Part shown: positions 50,765 to 59,855 of the stretch, piece after piece
Numbering within the stretch: the stretch's first letter is position 1
How the letters are laid out: each line of letters starts with the position of its first letter
Origin: Halomonas alkalicola
Lineage (GTDB): Bacteria > Pseudomonadota > Gammaproteobacteria > Pseudomonadales > Halomonadaceae
Direction: 5' to 3'
DNA length: 64,000 nt
NCBI RefSeq assembly: GCF_030704205.1
Contig: NZ_CP131913.1
Span: 1,178,001 to 1,242,000 of the forward strand
The notes under the pieces: generated by a model
What the model was told of the DNA's origin: nothing
Seen by the model: only the letters and a program-made list of their open reading frames with translations
Databases searched by the model: none
Position numbers and translations under genes: made by a program

Positions 50765-51919
50765 ATGACCGCCGCCGAGATGCTCGACCGCCTGGTGGGC
50801 TTCCCCACCGTCTCCCGGGATTCCAACCTCGACCTGATCGCCTTCGTGGAGGCCTTCCTCGACGAGCACGGCGTGCCCCACTGGCGGGTGGAGAGCGACG
50901 ATGGCAGGAAGGCCAACCTGCTGGCGCGCATCGGCCCGGAGGTGGTCGATGGTGTGGTGCTCTCCGGCCATACCGACGTGGTGCCGGTGGACGGCCAGCC
51001 CTGGTCCACCGATCCCTTCACCCTGATCGACAAGGGCGACGGCCGCCTCTACGGCCGCGGCACCTGCGACATGAAGGGCTTCATCGCCTGCGCCCTGGCC
51101 GAGGTGCCTCGCTGGGTGACCCTCGACCTCAAGACGCCCATCTGGCTGGCGCTCTCCTACGACGAGGAGGTGGGCTGCATCGGCGCGCCGCGCATGATCG
51201 AGCGGCTGATGGCCGAGCACCCACGGCCCGCCGCGGTGATCGTCGGCGAGCCGACCATGATGCACCCGGTGGTGGCCCACAAGGGGGCCACCAATCTGCG
51301 TACCACCGTGACCGGGCGCGCGAGCCACTCCAGCCAGGTCAACCAGGGGGTCTCGGCGATCCACGTGGCGGCCCGGCTGGTCACCTACATCGAGGAGGTG
51401 ATGGCCGAGCTGCGCGCCGAAGGGCGGGTGGACGAGGCCTTCAACGTGGTGCACTCGAGCCTGCACGTAGGCAAGATCGCCGGCGGCACGGCCATCAACA
51501 TCATGGCCCGGGAGTGCACCTTCGAGTGGGAGATCCGTCACCTGCCGTCGGACCGCTTCGAGGAGCTGCTGGGCCGGGTCAACGCCCGGGCCGCCGAGCT
51601 CGAGGCCGAGATGCAGAGCCGCGCCCCGGAGGCGAGCATCGTCACCCAGACGCTCAACGAGACGGTGCCGGCGCTGGCCGACGACAACAACGCCGAGGTG
51701 CTGGCGCTGTGCCATGCGCTGCTGGGCGAGCGCCCCGCCGGCGCGGTGGCCTACGCCACCGAGGCGGGCCAGTTCCAGCGCAAGGGCCTGCCCACGGTGA
51801 TCTGCGGCCCGGGCAGCATCGGCCAGGCCCATCAACCCGACGAATACATCGACATCGAGCAGCTCGAGGCCGGCGCGGCGTTCATGACCGCCCTGGGCGA
51901 GCGGCTGCGCCGCGCCTGA
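50765..51919 (+). CDS. argE: Acetylornithine deacetylase
   Basis: A 384-residue M20 metallopeptidase. Zinc ligands are in VVLSGHTDVVPVDGQPW (His-x-Asp), GTCDMKGFIA (Asp), the catalytic Glu-Glu pair in LSYDEEVGCIGA, VGEPTMM, and a late His in GQAHQPDEYI. It removes acetate from N-acetylornithine in arginine synthesis. AAGGAG precedes the ATG at 50765. An amidotransferase gene follows 21 bases downstream. Confidence 0.93.
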   Translation: MTAAEMLDRLVGFPTVSRDSNLDLIAFVEAFLDEHGVPHWRVESDDGRKANLLARIGPEVVDGVVLSGHTDVVPVDGQPWSTDPFTLIDKGDGRLYGRGTCDMKGFIACALAEVPRWVTLDLKTPIWLALSYDEEVGCIGAPRMIERLMAEHPRPAAVIVGEPTMMHPVVAHKGATNLRTTVTGRASHSSQVNQGVSAIHVAARLVTYIEEVMAELRAEGRVDEAFNVVHSSLHVGKIAGGTAINIMARECTFEWEIRHLPSDRFEELLGRVNARAAELEAEMQSRAPEASIVTQTLNETVPALADDNNAEVLALCHALLGERPAGAVAYATEAGQFQRKGLPTVICGPGSIGQAHQPDEYIDIEQLEAGAAFMTALGERLRRA

Positions 51920-51940
51920 TTTAGAAAGAGGATACCCCCT

Positions 51941-52669
51941 ATGCCCCGACTGCTGATCGTCAAGACCGGTGACGCCTTCCCCGAGGTGGTGGAGGCCCAC
52001 GGCGACTTCGAGGCGCTGTTCCAGCAGGTGCTCGCCGCCGCCGGCTTCGACGCCGCGGTGTTCGACGCCCGCCACGAGCCGCTGCCCGCCCTCGAGGAGA
52101 TCGACGGCCTCTATATCACCGGCTCCCACGCCATGGTCAGCGACGCCGAGCCCTGGAGCGAGGCGCTGAAGCCCTGGCTGGTGGAGGCGCGCGAGCGCAA
52201 CACGGCCATGCTCGGGGTCTGCTACGGCCACCAGCTGATGGCCGCGGCGTTCGGCGGGGTAAGCGACTACCATCCGGCGGGACGCGAGTCCGGCACCCAT
52301 GAGGTGACGCTCACCGAGGCGGGCCGCGCGGACGCCCTGCTCGGCCAGCTGCCGGAGCGCTTCCCGGCCCAGCTGACCCATGCCCAGGCGGTGCTCGAGG
52401 CGCCGGAAGACGCCGTGGTGCTGGCCCGCAACGCCCACGACGCCCATCAGGCGCTGCGCTACGGGCCACGCCAGTGGAGCGTGCAGTTCCACCCGGAGTT
52501 CACCCCCGAGGTGATGCGCGCCTACCTGGCCCGCCAGGTCGCGGCGCTGCGCGACCAGGGCCAGGACCCGGAGGCGCTGCTGGCCGGCGTCGGCGCCACC
52601 CCCGAGGCCGGCTCGCTGCTGGCGCGCGTCGCCGAGGCGGTGGCAGGGGAGCCGTCGCGCCGAGACTGA
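51941..52669 (+). CDS. Class I glutamine amidotransferase (GMP synthase-like domain, stand-alone)
   Basis: A 242-residue protein. Nucleophile Cys in LGVCYGHQLMAAAFGG, catalytic His-Glu in VQFHPEFTPEVM; YITGSHAMVSD is the usual approach strand. Stand-alone members of this group (YfeJ-like) hydrolyse or transfer glutamine nitrogen in processes not well known. AGAGGAT-type site before the ATG; probably co-transcribed with argE. Confidence 0.9.
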   Translation: MPRLLIVKTGDAFPEVVEAHGDFEALFQQVLAAAGFDAAVFDARHEPLPALEEIDGLYITGSHAMVSDAEPWSEALKPWLVEARERNTAMLGVCYGHQLMAAAFGGVSDYHPAGRESGTHEVTLTEAGRADALLGQLPERFPAQLTHAQAVLEAPEDAVVLARNAHDAHQALRYGPRQWSVQFHPEFTPEVMRAYLARQVAALRDQGQDPEALLAGVGATPEAGSLLARVAEAVAGEPSRRD

Positions 52670-52694
52670 ACTCGTCGGATCAGAACCCGCTGGC

Positions 52695-53678
52695 TCAGTG
52701 GCGCTCGCCCACCGGCGGAGCGGGCTCGCCGCGTTCGATGCTCGCTTCCGCCGCCGCGTCGCGCAGGCGCCGAGCATCCGGGGCACCCTCGGCGGCCTTG
52801 CGGCGCTGGCGGTAGAGGTCGCGCAGGGAGCTTGCCAGCATGGCGGCGACGATCATGCCGCCGCCCACGAAGGCCAGTGCCGCCGGCACCTCGCCGACCC
52901 ACCACCACACCAGCAGGGTGCCGGCCAGAGTCTCCACCAGCATCACCAGGCTGACCTCGGCGCCGGGCAGGTAGCGCGCGCCGGTCTGGATCAGGAAGTA
53001 GGCCAGCGGCAGGATCAGCCCCATCAGCGCCAGGCGCTGCATGTCCTCGGTGGCGGGCAGCTGGGCGCCCCCCATCAGCGCGGCCGGCACCAGCATCGCC
53101 AGGCAGCCCAGCGGCAGCACCACGGTGGTGTCGAGCCCCCGGGTACCGCTGCCGCGCTGGGCGCTGGCCACCGTGGTATTCACGGCGATGGCCACCGGAA
53201 TGATCAGCGCCACGGCCAGGCCCAGCAGGCTGCCCTGCCCCACCTCGCCGGCGGCCATCAGGCTGGCCCCGACCACGCACACCCCGATCACCACCCAGGT
53301 CTGGCGGCGGAGCCGCTGGCCGAACAGCAGCATGCCGATCAGCCCCGCCGCCAGCGGCGCCAGGTTGAGCATCACCAGCACGTTGCCGGCCGTGGTCAGC
53401 CGCGTGGCGCCGACGAAGGCCCAGGCGCTGGCGGCGAAGGCCAGCGGGCACCACAGCGCCGCCGGGCCGCAGGCACGAATGGCCTGGGGCAGGCGCTCCC
53501 GATAGCGCAGCGCGGCGATCATCAGCAGCACCAGGCCGAGCATCAGCCCTCGCCAGAACATGAAGGTGGCCACGTCCACGCTGGTGTCCTTGACCAGCAG
53601 CGCATCCGGCGAGAGCAGCAGCACGCCGGTGACCGTGATCAGGTAGCCGCGCAGACGAAACGGCAGCCGCTTCCACAT
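52695..53678 (-). CDS. EamA/DMT-family transporter
   Basis: A 327-residue inner-membrane protein with about ten hydrophobic helices in two EamA repeats (LRGYLITVTGVLLLSPDALLV... and VALIIPVAIAVNTTVASAQRG...). Marks of the family include FWRGLMLGLVLLMI and LVMLVETLAGTLLVWWWVGEVP, typical of RhaT/EamA exporters of metabolites. The C-terminal ~45 residues are charged and cytoplasmic (YRQRRKAAEGAPDARRLRD). Substrate unknown. Convergent with the amidotransferase gene. Confidence 0.92.
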   Translation of the reverse strand: MWKRLPFRLRGYLITVTGVLLLSPDALLVKDTSVDVATFMFWRGLMLGLVLLMIAALRYRERLPQAIRACGPAALWCPLAFAASAWAFVGATRLTTAGNVLVMLNLAPLAAGLIGMLLFGQRLRRQTWVVIGVCVVGASLMAAGEVGQGSLLGLAVALIIPVAIAVNTTVASAQRGSGTRGLDTTVVLPLGCLAMLVPAALMGGAQLPATEDMQRLALMGLILPLAYFLIQTGARYLPGAEVSLVMLVETLAGTLLVWWWVGEVPAALAFVGGGMIVAAMLASSLRDLYRQRRKAAEGAPDARRLRDAAAEASIERGEPAPPVGERH

Positions 53679-53723
53679 GACTCTTCCTCCTTGCTGGCAG
53701 ACGATTCAGGGCTCACAACGACA

Positions 53724-53750
53724 ACAGGCCGGAGCTGAGCTCCGACCTGT
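53724..53750 (-). terminator. Hairpin downstream of the DEAD-box helicase gene
   Basis: ACAGG-C-CGGAGC pairs with GCTCCG-A-CCTGT around TGA, with one mismatch; no T-run. It is 40 bases past the helicase stop and in front of the transporter gene start, so attenuation of read-through is plausible. Confidence 0.45.
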
Positions 53751-53789
53751 CGGGGGGTGTGGTGCCGCCCGCTGGCGGCGACCGTTACC

Positions 53790-55502
53790 TCAGGCGCGTG
53801 ACGGGCGACGAATCGGCGCGTCACCATCCTCGCGACGACGGCGCGGGGCGCGCTCGGGGGCGCCGCTGTCCTCGCTGATCTCCAGGGCGCGGCCGGCGAC
53901 GCGGGCGCGGGCCATCTTGGCCAGGATGCTGGCCGGCAGCGAGCTCGGCAGCTCCACCACGGAGAAGGAGGTGCGGATATCGATGCGGCCGATACGCGAG
54001 CCCTCGATGCCGCCCTCGTTGGCCAGCGCCCCGACCAGCTGGCCGGGCTTGACGCCGTCCTTGTGGCCCACGGAGACGCGGTAGCGGGTCATGCCCTCGC
54101 TCGGGCCGCGGCTCTCACGACGCGGCGGCTTGCCGTCGCGGGTGGGGCGATCGTTGCGGGCTTCCTTGCGCGGCGCCTGCATGCGGCCGATGGGGGCCTC
54201 GTCGGCACGGGCCAGGCGAGCGAAGGCACAGGCCAGCTCGATGGGGTCGTAGCCATCCTCGACCAGGCGGCCCACCAGGGCGCGCTGCTCTTCGGCACCG
54301 GCGGTCAGCGCGGCGATCACCTTCTGGTGGAAGACCTCGTCGCGATGGGCGCGGATGGCGGCCTCGTCGGGCACTTCCATCTCGGTCATCTTCTGGCCGG
54401 TGGCCTGCTCGATCCAGCCCACCTTGCGGCCTTCGCGGAAGCCCACGAAGGTGATCGAGATACCGGTACGCCCGGCACGGCCGGTGCGGCCGATGCGGTG
54501 GGTGTAGGCCTCGGAGTCCTGGGGCAGGTCGTAGTTGAAGACGTGGGTGATGCGCGGCACGTCGAGGCCGCGGGCGGCCACGTCGGTGGCGATCAGCACG
54601 TCGACCTTGCCACGCTTCAGGCGCTGGATGGTGCGCTCGCGCAGGCTCTGGTCCAGGTCACCGGAGAGGCTGGCCACGTTGACGCCGCGGGCGGAGAGCT
54701 GCTCCATCAGGGTGGTACAGGCGGCCCGGGTACGCACGAAGACGATGGCGGCATCCACCGGCTCGACTTCCAGGATGCGCGACAGCGCCTCCAGCTTGGC
54801 ACCGCCATCGACGCGCACCAGGCGCTGCTCGATGTTCTCGCCGGTGGTGGTGCGCGACTCGATGGCCACCTTCACCGGGTCCACCAGGTAACGGTTGACG
54901 ATGCGCTCGATCTCGGTCGGCAGGGTCGCGGAGAAGAAGACCCGCTGGGCTTCCTTCGGGGTGTCGGCGACCACGCGCTTGACGTCGTCGATGAAGCCCA
55001 TGCGCAGCATCTCGTCGGCCTCGTCCAGCACCAGGGCGGAGAGCCCGTCGAGCTTGAGGCTGCCGCGATCGAGGTGATCGATGATCCGGCCGGGGGTGCC
55101 GACCACGACCTGGGCGCCACGCTTCAGGGCACCCAGCTGCTCGCGATACTCCTGGCCGCCGCACAGGACCGCCACTTCCAGGCCCTGGAGGTTCTGGCCA
55201 TAGCGGCTGAAGGAGACGGCCACCTGCTGGGCCAGCTCGCGGGTCGGCGCCATCACCAGCACCTGGGGCTCGCGACGGGTCAGCTCGAGCCGGGAGAGCA
55301 GCGGCAGAGCGAAGGCAGCGGTCTTGCCGGTGCCGGTCTGGGCCTGGCCCAGCATGTCACGCCCTTCCAGCAGGGCCGGAATGGTCTGGATCTGGATCGG
55401 CGAGGGGGTCTCGTAGCCCAGGGTCTCGACAGCAGACAGAACGGCGGGCAGCAGAGCGAGGTCACCGAAGCTCGGCGAGGCGACAGAAGTCGGGGTCATC
55501 AA
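53790..55502 (-). CDS. deaD: DEAD-box ATP-dependent RNA helicase (CsdA/DeaD-like)
   Basis: A 570-residue helicase. Q motif FGDLALLPAVLSAVETLGYETPSPIQ, Walker A GQAQTGTGKTAAFALPL, PTRELAQQ, GTPGRIIDHLDRG, DEAD in LVLDEADEMLRMGF, SATLP, and HRIGRTGRAGRTG. After the helicase core the C-terminus has a DbpA-like RNA-binding fold (MTRYRVSVGHKDGVKPGQLVGALANEGGIEG) and a basic tail (APRRRREDGDAPIRRPSRA). CsdA/DeaD acts in ribosome assembly and mRNA decay at low temperature. Met2 (55499) is an equally good start. Confidence 0.95.
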   Translation of the reverse strand: MMTPTSVASPSFGDLALLPAVLSAVETLGYETPSPIQIQTIPALLEGRDMLGQAQTGTGKTAAFALPLLSRLELTRREPQVLVMAPTRELAQQVAVSFSRYGQNLQGLEVAVLCGGQEYREQLGALKRGAQVVVGTPGRIIDHLDRGSLKLDGLSALVLDEADEMLRMGFIDDVKRVVADTPKEAQRVFFSATLPTEIERIVNRYLVDPVKVAIESRTTTGENIEQRLVRVDGGAKLEALSRILEVEPVDAAIVFVRTRAACTTLMEQLSARGVNVASLSGDLDQSLRERTIQRLKRGKVDVLIATDVAARGLDVPRITHVFNYDLPQDSEAYTHRIGRTGRAGRTGISITFVGFREGRKVGWIEQATGQKMTEMEVPDEAAIRAHRDEVFHQKVIAALTAGAEEQRALVGRLVEDGYDPIELACAFARLARADEAPIGRMQAPRKEARNDRPTRDGKPPRRESRGPSEGMTRYRVSVGHKDGVKPGQLVGALANEGGIEGSRIGRIDIRTSFSVVELPSSLPASILAKMARARVAGRALEISEDSGAPERAPRRRREDGDAPIRRPSRA

Positions 55503-55942
55503 TCACACCTTGGTAGGCCGGGGTTGCCGGCAAAAATTCATTGGCGTCCCTGACGCGAACAATACGGTCAGGCGTGCGGCGCCCTTCAGGGGCAGCAGCA
55601 CGGGACATCGGAGTCGGGGACGCCGGTCGCACCTGGCATCGGGCCCGTGCCATCGAGGATGGCGATCAGGAACCCTGTGGCGACCGTTTGCGCCGATCTC
55701 GCCAGGGTGGCGGGATCTCGGTGGCGCTCCATCTACACAATTCGAACGCTTGCGGCCAACAAGTGTCGCTGGGCCTGGCGTTGCGGCGCGCATCCTGTGC
55801 TCGGTCGAGGACCGGCGGCGATGGCGTCGTACATGATGGTGGGGTCAGCACATGCGAGGAAGGTCGCATGCTACCATCGCCACTCTGACCTGGCCAGCCT
55901 TTTCGCCGGGCACGCCACTCTTTCTGCTCCGGGAGACACGCC
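55503..55942. other. 440-base gap between divergent deaD and yaiI
   Basis: No frame here has protein support; the minus-strand frame ending inside deaD and two plus-strand frames are low-complexity Arg/Ala shadows. The gap probably holds the deaD promoter and a long leader, as is usual for cold-shock helicase messages. No clear promoter or hairpin was singled out by eye. Confidence 0.45.
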
Positions 55943-56392
55943 ATGCCGACGCTGTGGGTCGACGCCGACGCCTGCCCCCGGGTAGCCCGCGACATCATCG
56001 TACGCGCCGCCGAGCGCACCGCCACGCCAGCCTGGTTCGTGGCCAACCATGCGGTGCCGCTGCCGCCCTCCCGCTGGGTCAAGGGGCTGGCGGTGAGCCA
56101 GGGCTTCGACGCCGCCGATGACGAGATCGTCGAGCGCATCCAGCCGGGCGACCTCCTGATCACCTCGGACCTGCCCCTGGCCATGGCGGCCATCGAGCGG
56201 CAGGCGAAGGTGATGACCACCCGGGGCGAGGCCCTGAACGAGAACAATATCCGCGCTCGGGTGCAGATGAGGGACTTCATGGAAACCATGAGAGCCAGCG
56301 GCGAGCACACCGGCGGGCCGAGGGGCTACAGCGATGCGGATCGCCGCGAGTTCGCCAATGCCCTGGACCGCTGGCTGGCGAAGAACCGATAA
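55943..56392 (+). CDS. YaiI/YqxD family protein (DUF188)
   Basis: A 149-residue protein of the YaiI/YqxD family: LWVDADACPRVARDIIVRAAER at the N-terminus, VSQGFDAADDEIVERIQPGDLLITSDLPLA and the MTTRGEALNENNIRARVQMRDFMETMR block. The conserved Asp residues suggest a PIN-like nuclease fold; the role is unknown. The last codons (RWLAKNR stop) are duplicated in the DNA 273 bases downstream. Confidence 0.9.
   Translation: MPTLWVDADACPRVARDIIVRAAERTATPAWFVANHAVPLPPSRWVKGLAVSQGFDAADDEIVERIQPGDLLITSDLPLAMAAIERQAKVMTTRGEALNENNIRARVQMRDFMETMRASGEHTGGPRGYSDADRREFANALDRWLAKNR
56369..56391 (+). repeat. yaiI tail, direct repeat copy 1
   Basis: CGCTGGCTGGCGAAGAACCG followed by ATAA is the natural 3' end of yaiI; the same 20 bases followed by TTAA occur at 56642-56664. 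Confidence 0.85.
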
Positions 56393-56417
56393 ACCCATCA
56401 TTTACCACCCAAGGCCC

Positions 56418-56583
56418 AGCTCTCACCAGTAAAGAATCACCATCGCGCAATACCTACTTGGGCGCTGTTTTTACTGGTGGGAGCCACGCTCCGCGGGGCG
56501 AAAGGCCGAGGCCACTGCATTGCCTGGTAACACCGCTGGGCGCCTGCGGCGCCATTCGCCGGGCAAAGCCCAGCTCCCACCAG
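56418..56583. repeat. REP-like cluster in the yaiI-downstream gap
   Basis: Three related motifs: GCTCTCACCAG (56419-56429), CTGGTGGGAGC (56474-56484) and GCTCCCACCAG (56573-56583). The last two form a perfect 11-bp inverted pair 88 bases apart, and the sequence between contains GC-rich hairpin pieces (CGCCTGCGGCG). This is the look of REP/BIME extragenic repeats. Confidence 0.65.
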
Positions 56584-56641
56584 CAAGGATCAATGCCAGC
56601 AGAGACCGAGGCCTCCGCTTGCTTTCAAAGCGATGGGGCAT

Positions 56642-56664
56642 CGCTGGCTGGCGAAGAACCGTTA
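56642..56664 (+). repeat. yaiI tail, direct repeat copy 2
   Basis: Second copy of the last 20 bases of yaiI; it ends on the stop codon (56662-56664) of the convergent hydroquinone reductase gene. Confidence 0.85.
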
Positions 56665-57666
56665 ACCCTTCTCGCGGATGCCCTGGCCCGGCAGGCGCTC
56701 GCGGTCGTGGGGGCGGTCGAGCTCCAGCAGCGGGCCGTGGGGCACGATGCGGGTCGGGTTGATGGTGTCGTGGCTGTAATAGTAGTGGCGCTTGATATGG
56801 TCGAAGTTGACCGTCTCGGCAATGCCCGGCCACTGGTAGAGCTCGCGCAGGTAGTTCGAGAGGTTCGGGTAGTCCTCGATGCGGCGCAGGTTGCACTTGA
56901 AGTGGCCGTGGTAGACGGCGTCGAAACGCACCAGGGTGGTGAAGAGGCGAATGTCCGCCTCGGTGAGCCACTCGCCGGCCAGGTAGCGGTGCTCGGCCAG
57001 GCGCGCCTCCATGCGATCCAGCGCCTCGAACAACGCCACCACGTGCTTCTCGTAGACCTTCTGCTCGGTGGCGAAGCCCGACTTGTAGACCCCGTTGTTG
57101 ATGTGGTCGTAGACGTCGGCGTTCACTTCATCGATGGTCGCGCGCAGCTCCTCGGGATAGAAGTCGAGGCGGTTGCCGGTCAGCTCATCGAAGGCGCCGT
57201 TGAACATGCGCAGCAGCTCCGAGGACTCGTTGTTGACGATGCGCCGCTGCTGCTTGTCCCACAGCGCCGGCACGGTCACGCGGCCGGTATAGCCCGCATC
57301 GGTCAGGGTATAGAGCTGGTGATGGAAGTCGACGCCGTTGACCGGATCGCCGCTGGCCCCTTCGGCCACGTTGTAGGTCCACCCCTCGTCGAGCATCAGC
57401 GGGCTGACGTGGGAGAGGCCGATCAGCTCCTCGAGGCCCTTGAGCTTGCGCAGGATCATGACGCGGTGCGCCCAGGGACAGGCCAGCGAGACATAGAGGT
57501 GATAGCGCCCCGCCTCGGCGGGCAGGCCCGGCTGGCCGTCAGGCCCCTTCTCGCCACTGGGGGTCACCCAGTCACGCAGCTTGGCGGATTCGCGCACGAA
57601 CTCGCCTCCGTGCTTGTCGGTGTCATACCACTGGTCGTGCCACTTGCCGTTGATCAGAAGGCCCAT
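56662..57666 (-). CDS. Glutathionyl-hydroquinone reductase (YqjG-type, copy 2)
   Basis: A 334-residue Xi-class glutathione transferase. Catalytic Cys in YHLYVSLACPWAHRVMI (CPWA motif), then ESSELLRMFNGAFDEL and the C-terminal helical LAGEWLTEADIRLFTTLVRFDAVYHGHFKCN and NLSNYLRELYQWPG. It deglutathionylates hydroquinones. Paralogue of 15703-16650, with about 20 more residues. It lies 96 bases downstream of a LysR gene on the same strand. Confidence 0.94.
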   Translation of the reverse strand: MGLLINGKWHDQWYDTDKHGGEFVRESAKLRDWVTPSGEKGPDGQPGLPAEAGRYHLYVSLACPWAHRVMILRKLKGLEELIGLSHVSPLMLDEGWTYNVAEGASGDPVNGVDFHHQLYTLTDAGYTGRVTVPALWDKQQRRIVNNESSELLRMFNGAFDELTGNRLDFYPEELRATIDEVNADVYDHINNGVYKSGFATEQKVYEKHVVALFEALDRMEARLAEHRYLAGEWLTEADIRLFTTLVRFDAVYHGHFKCNLRRIEDYPNLSNYLRELYQWPGIAETVNFDHIKRHYYYSHDTINPTRIVPHGPLLELDRPHDRERLPGQGIREKG

Positions 57667-57762
57667 GAAGCGTCTCCTCTGGGGGCGGCTCCTGGCCGCC
57701 GATGGATCGTGATGCGACCATCCTATTGCGAATTCATCGACTCTTCAGCGCATATTCTGGGC

Positions 57763-58680
57763 TCAATCGTTCGATAAAATTGAACCATCCTGGGCCATGC
57801 AGCCGCTCGCCCCCTGGGCCAGCGCCTCGGCCAGGGCCCGGGTGGCGGGGCCGGCGCGGTCGCGATCGCGGTGAATCAGCTGCACCGGGATCTCGCGCAC
57901 GCCGCCGACGGAGAGCGGCAGCGGCTTCAGCCGCCCCGCCGCAAGGGCGCCCTGAATGCGCGTCTCCGGCAGCCAGGCGAAGCCCAGGCCTCGCTGTACC
58001 ATGTCGATAGAGGTCTCCAGGTGGCTCACCGTCCAGCGCTGCTCGGCCTTGAGCCAGCCCGAATCCAGGGACTGGCGCTGCGCCGAATCGCGCACCACCA
58101 GCTGGCGGTGCTGCACGAGATCGCGCAGGTCCAGCGAGCGCTCCAGATGGTGAAGGGGGTGGTCGGGGTGGGCCACCGCCAGGAAGCGCACGGTGACCAG
58201 CGGCTCGCCCAGGAAGCCCTGGGCCGAGAGGCCGGAGATCACGAGATCCGCGCTGCCGTCGTAGAGCATCTCGATGCCGCCGTTGAGCACCGTTTCGTGC
58301 AGCTGGACCCGCACATAGGGGTAGGCCTCGGAGAAGTCATCCAGGGCGCGGGCCAGGGCGTCCGAGGGGAACACCTGATCCACGGCCAGCACCACCTCCG
58401 CCTCCAGCCCCTCCGCCAGGCGCCCGGCCACGTCCTCCAGGGCCGCGGCGCTCTCGATCAGCTGGCGGGCGCGGCGCAGCAGCAGTTCGCCGGCCTCGGT
58501 CAGGCGCACCTGCCGGCCGACCGGCTCCAGCACCTGGACGCCGAGCAGCTCCTCGAGCTTGTGCACCGCGTGGTTGAGGGTGGAGGGGCTCTTGTGGATC
58601 GCCTCGGCGGCGCGGGCGAAGCCGCCGTGGTCGACGACCGCGGCCAGCATCTGCCACTGGGCCAGGGTGACGCGTGACAT
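57763..58680 (-). CDS. LysR-type transcriptional regulator (pirin-linked)
   Basis: A 305-residue regulator with an N-terminal helix-turn-helix (LAQWQMLAAVVDHGGFARAAEAIHKSPSTLNHAVHKLEELLG) and a periplasmic-binding-like effector domain (EVVLAVDQVFPSDALARALDDF). Divergent from the second pirin gene 117 bases away and upstream of the second hydroquinone reductase, so it probably controls one or both. The effector is unknown; a quinone or electrophile is the natural guess. Confidence 0.9.
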   Translation of the reverse strand: MSRVTLAQWQMLAAVVDHGGFARAAEAIHKSPSTLNHAVHKLEELLGVQVLEPVGRQVRLTEAGELLLRRARQLIESAAALEDVAGRLAEGLEAEVVLAVDQVFPSDALARALDDFSEAYPYVRVQLHETVLNGGIEMLYDGSADLVISGLSAQGFLGEPLVTVRFLAVAHPDHPLHHLERSLDLRDLVQHRQLVVRDSAQRQSLDSGWLKAEQRWTVSHLETSIDMVQRGLGFAWLPETRIQGALAAGRLKPLPLSVGGVREIPVQLIHRDRDRAGPATRALAEALAQGASGCMAQDGSILSND

Positions 58681-58797
58681 TTCGATATCCTCGAATGAAC
58701 AAAGCGAAACAATGCGCTTAAGCTTCGAAAAAGTCGGCCTAGAATGCCAGATATCGCTTCATAAAGAAGCCCTCACGACAGCCAGAGGCCCCCTATC

Positions 58798-59643
58798 ATG
58801 ACAGCTCCCCTCCTTCGCCAGGTCGATCGCCTCCAGTCCAGCCAGCCGAGCCAGGACGGTGACGGCGTCAAGATCAAGCGGATCCACGACTTCGGCGGCG
58901 GGCTGGACCCCTTCCTGATGATCGACGAACTGGGCTCGGATCGTCCCGACGACTATATCGGCGGCTTTCCGCCCCACCCCCACCGCGGCATCCAGACCCT
59001 CACCTACGTGATCCACGGCGGCCTGACCCACGAGGACCACATGGGTCACTCCAGCACCATTCGCGCCGGCGACGCCCAGTGGATGCACACCGGGCGCGGC
59101 ATCGTCCACTCCGAGATGCCACTCACCGACCACCATGGCCTGCACGCCTTCCAGCTGTGGTTGAACCTGGCCGCCAGCGAGAAGATGAGCCCGGCGGAGT
59201 ACCGCGACGTGCGCGGTGAAGAGATGCCGCGACTGGCCGGCACCGAGGCCGAGCTGATCGCCCTGGGCGGCCGCTGGGCCCGAGATGACGGCGAGGCGGT
59301 GACGGGCCCCCTGAATGCCCTGGCCGGTAACGGCGGCGTGGCCCACCTGCGCCTGGCGGCGGGGGGTGAGCTGACCCTGCAGGCCGACGCCCCTACCCTG
59401 CTGGCCTACGTGTTCGAGGGCGAGCTTCAGGTGGGCGATACCCGGGTACCGGCTGGCCAACTGGCGCGGCTCTCCAAGGGCGACCGCCTGGCAGTGGCCA
59501 GCGCCACGGGCGGCCAGGCCCTGCTGCTGGCGGGCACCCCCCACCGGGAGCCTGTCGCCCACTACGGCCCCTTCGTGATGAACAGCCAGGCCGAGCTCCA
59601 GCAGGCGCTGCGCGACTATCGCGACGGCACCCTCACCGGCTGA
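58798..59643 (+). CDS. Pirin family protein (copy 2)
   Basis: A 281-residue bicupin. Pirin motif: FPPHPHRGIQTLTYVIHGGLTHEDHMG and MHTGRGIVHSEMP supply the His/His/His/Glu metal site. C-terminal cupin from about 165 (HLRLAAGGELTLQADAPTLL). Shorter than copy 1 and closer to the YhhW/quercetinase type. Divergent from a LysR regulator, a frequent arrangement for inducible pirins. Confidence 0.93.
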   Translation: MTAPLLRQVDRLQSSQPSQDGDGVKIKRIHDFGGGLDPFLMIDELGSDRPDDYIGGFPPHPHRGIQTLTYVIHGGLTHEDHMGHSSTIRAGDAQWMHTGRGIVHSEMPLTDHHGLHAFQLWLNLAASEKMSPAEYRDVRGEEMPRLAGTEAELIALGGRWARDDGEAVTGPLNALAGNGGVAHLRLAAGGELTLQADAPTLLAYVFEGELQVGDTRVPAGQLARLSKGDRLAVASATGGQALLLAGTPHREPVAHYGPFVMNSQAELQQALRDYRDGTLTG

Positions 59644-59855
59644 TCGGCATGGCTCCGGAGGCGCAGGGGTTGATTTTTCACTCTCCCCCGGGCCCAATGG
59701 ATAGTTAGTAAACGCCGTTTCTGAACCGGCTGGCCGCGCTGCAATGCAGCGCGGCCTATCCCACTGTGCATACGTACAGCCTAGGCACACCATACGTCAT
59801 GGGTTATGGTTCTCAGGCCTTTTTTCTCTTTTTCATTATTCACTGGCCTTTACCC

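Noticed and set aside
55462..55653. Minus-strand frame of 63 codons overlapping the deaD start
   Set aside because: Overlaps deaD in another frame, is Arg/Pro-rich and has no ribosome binding site; more likely leader sequence.
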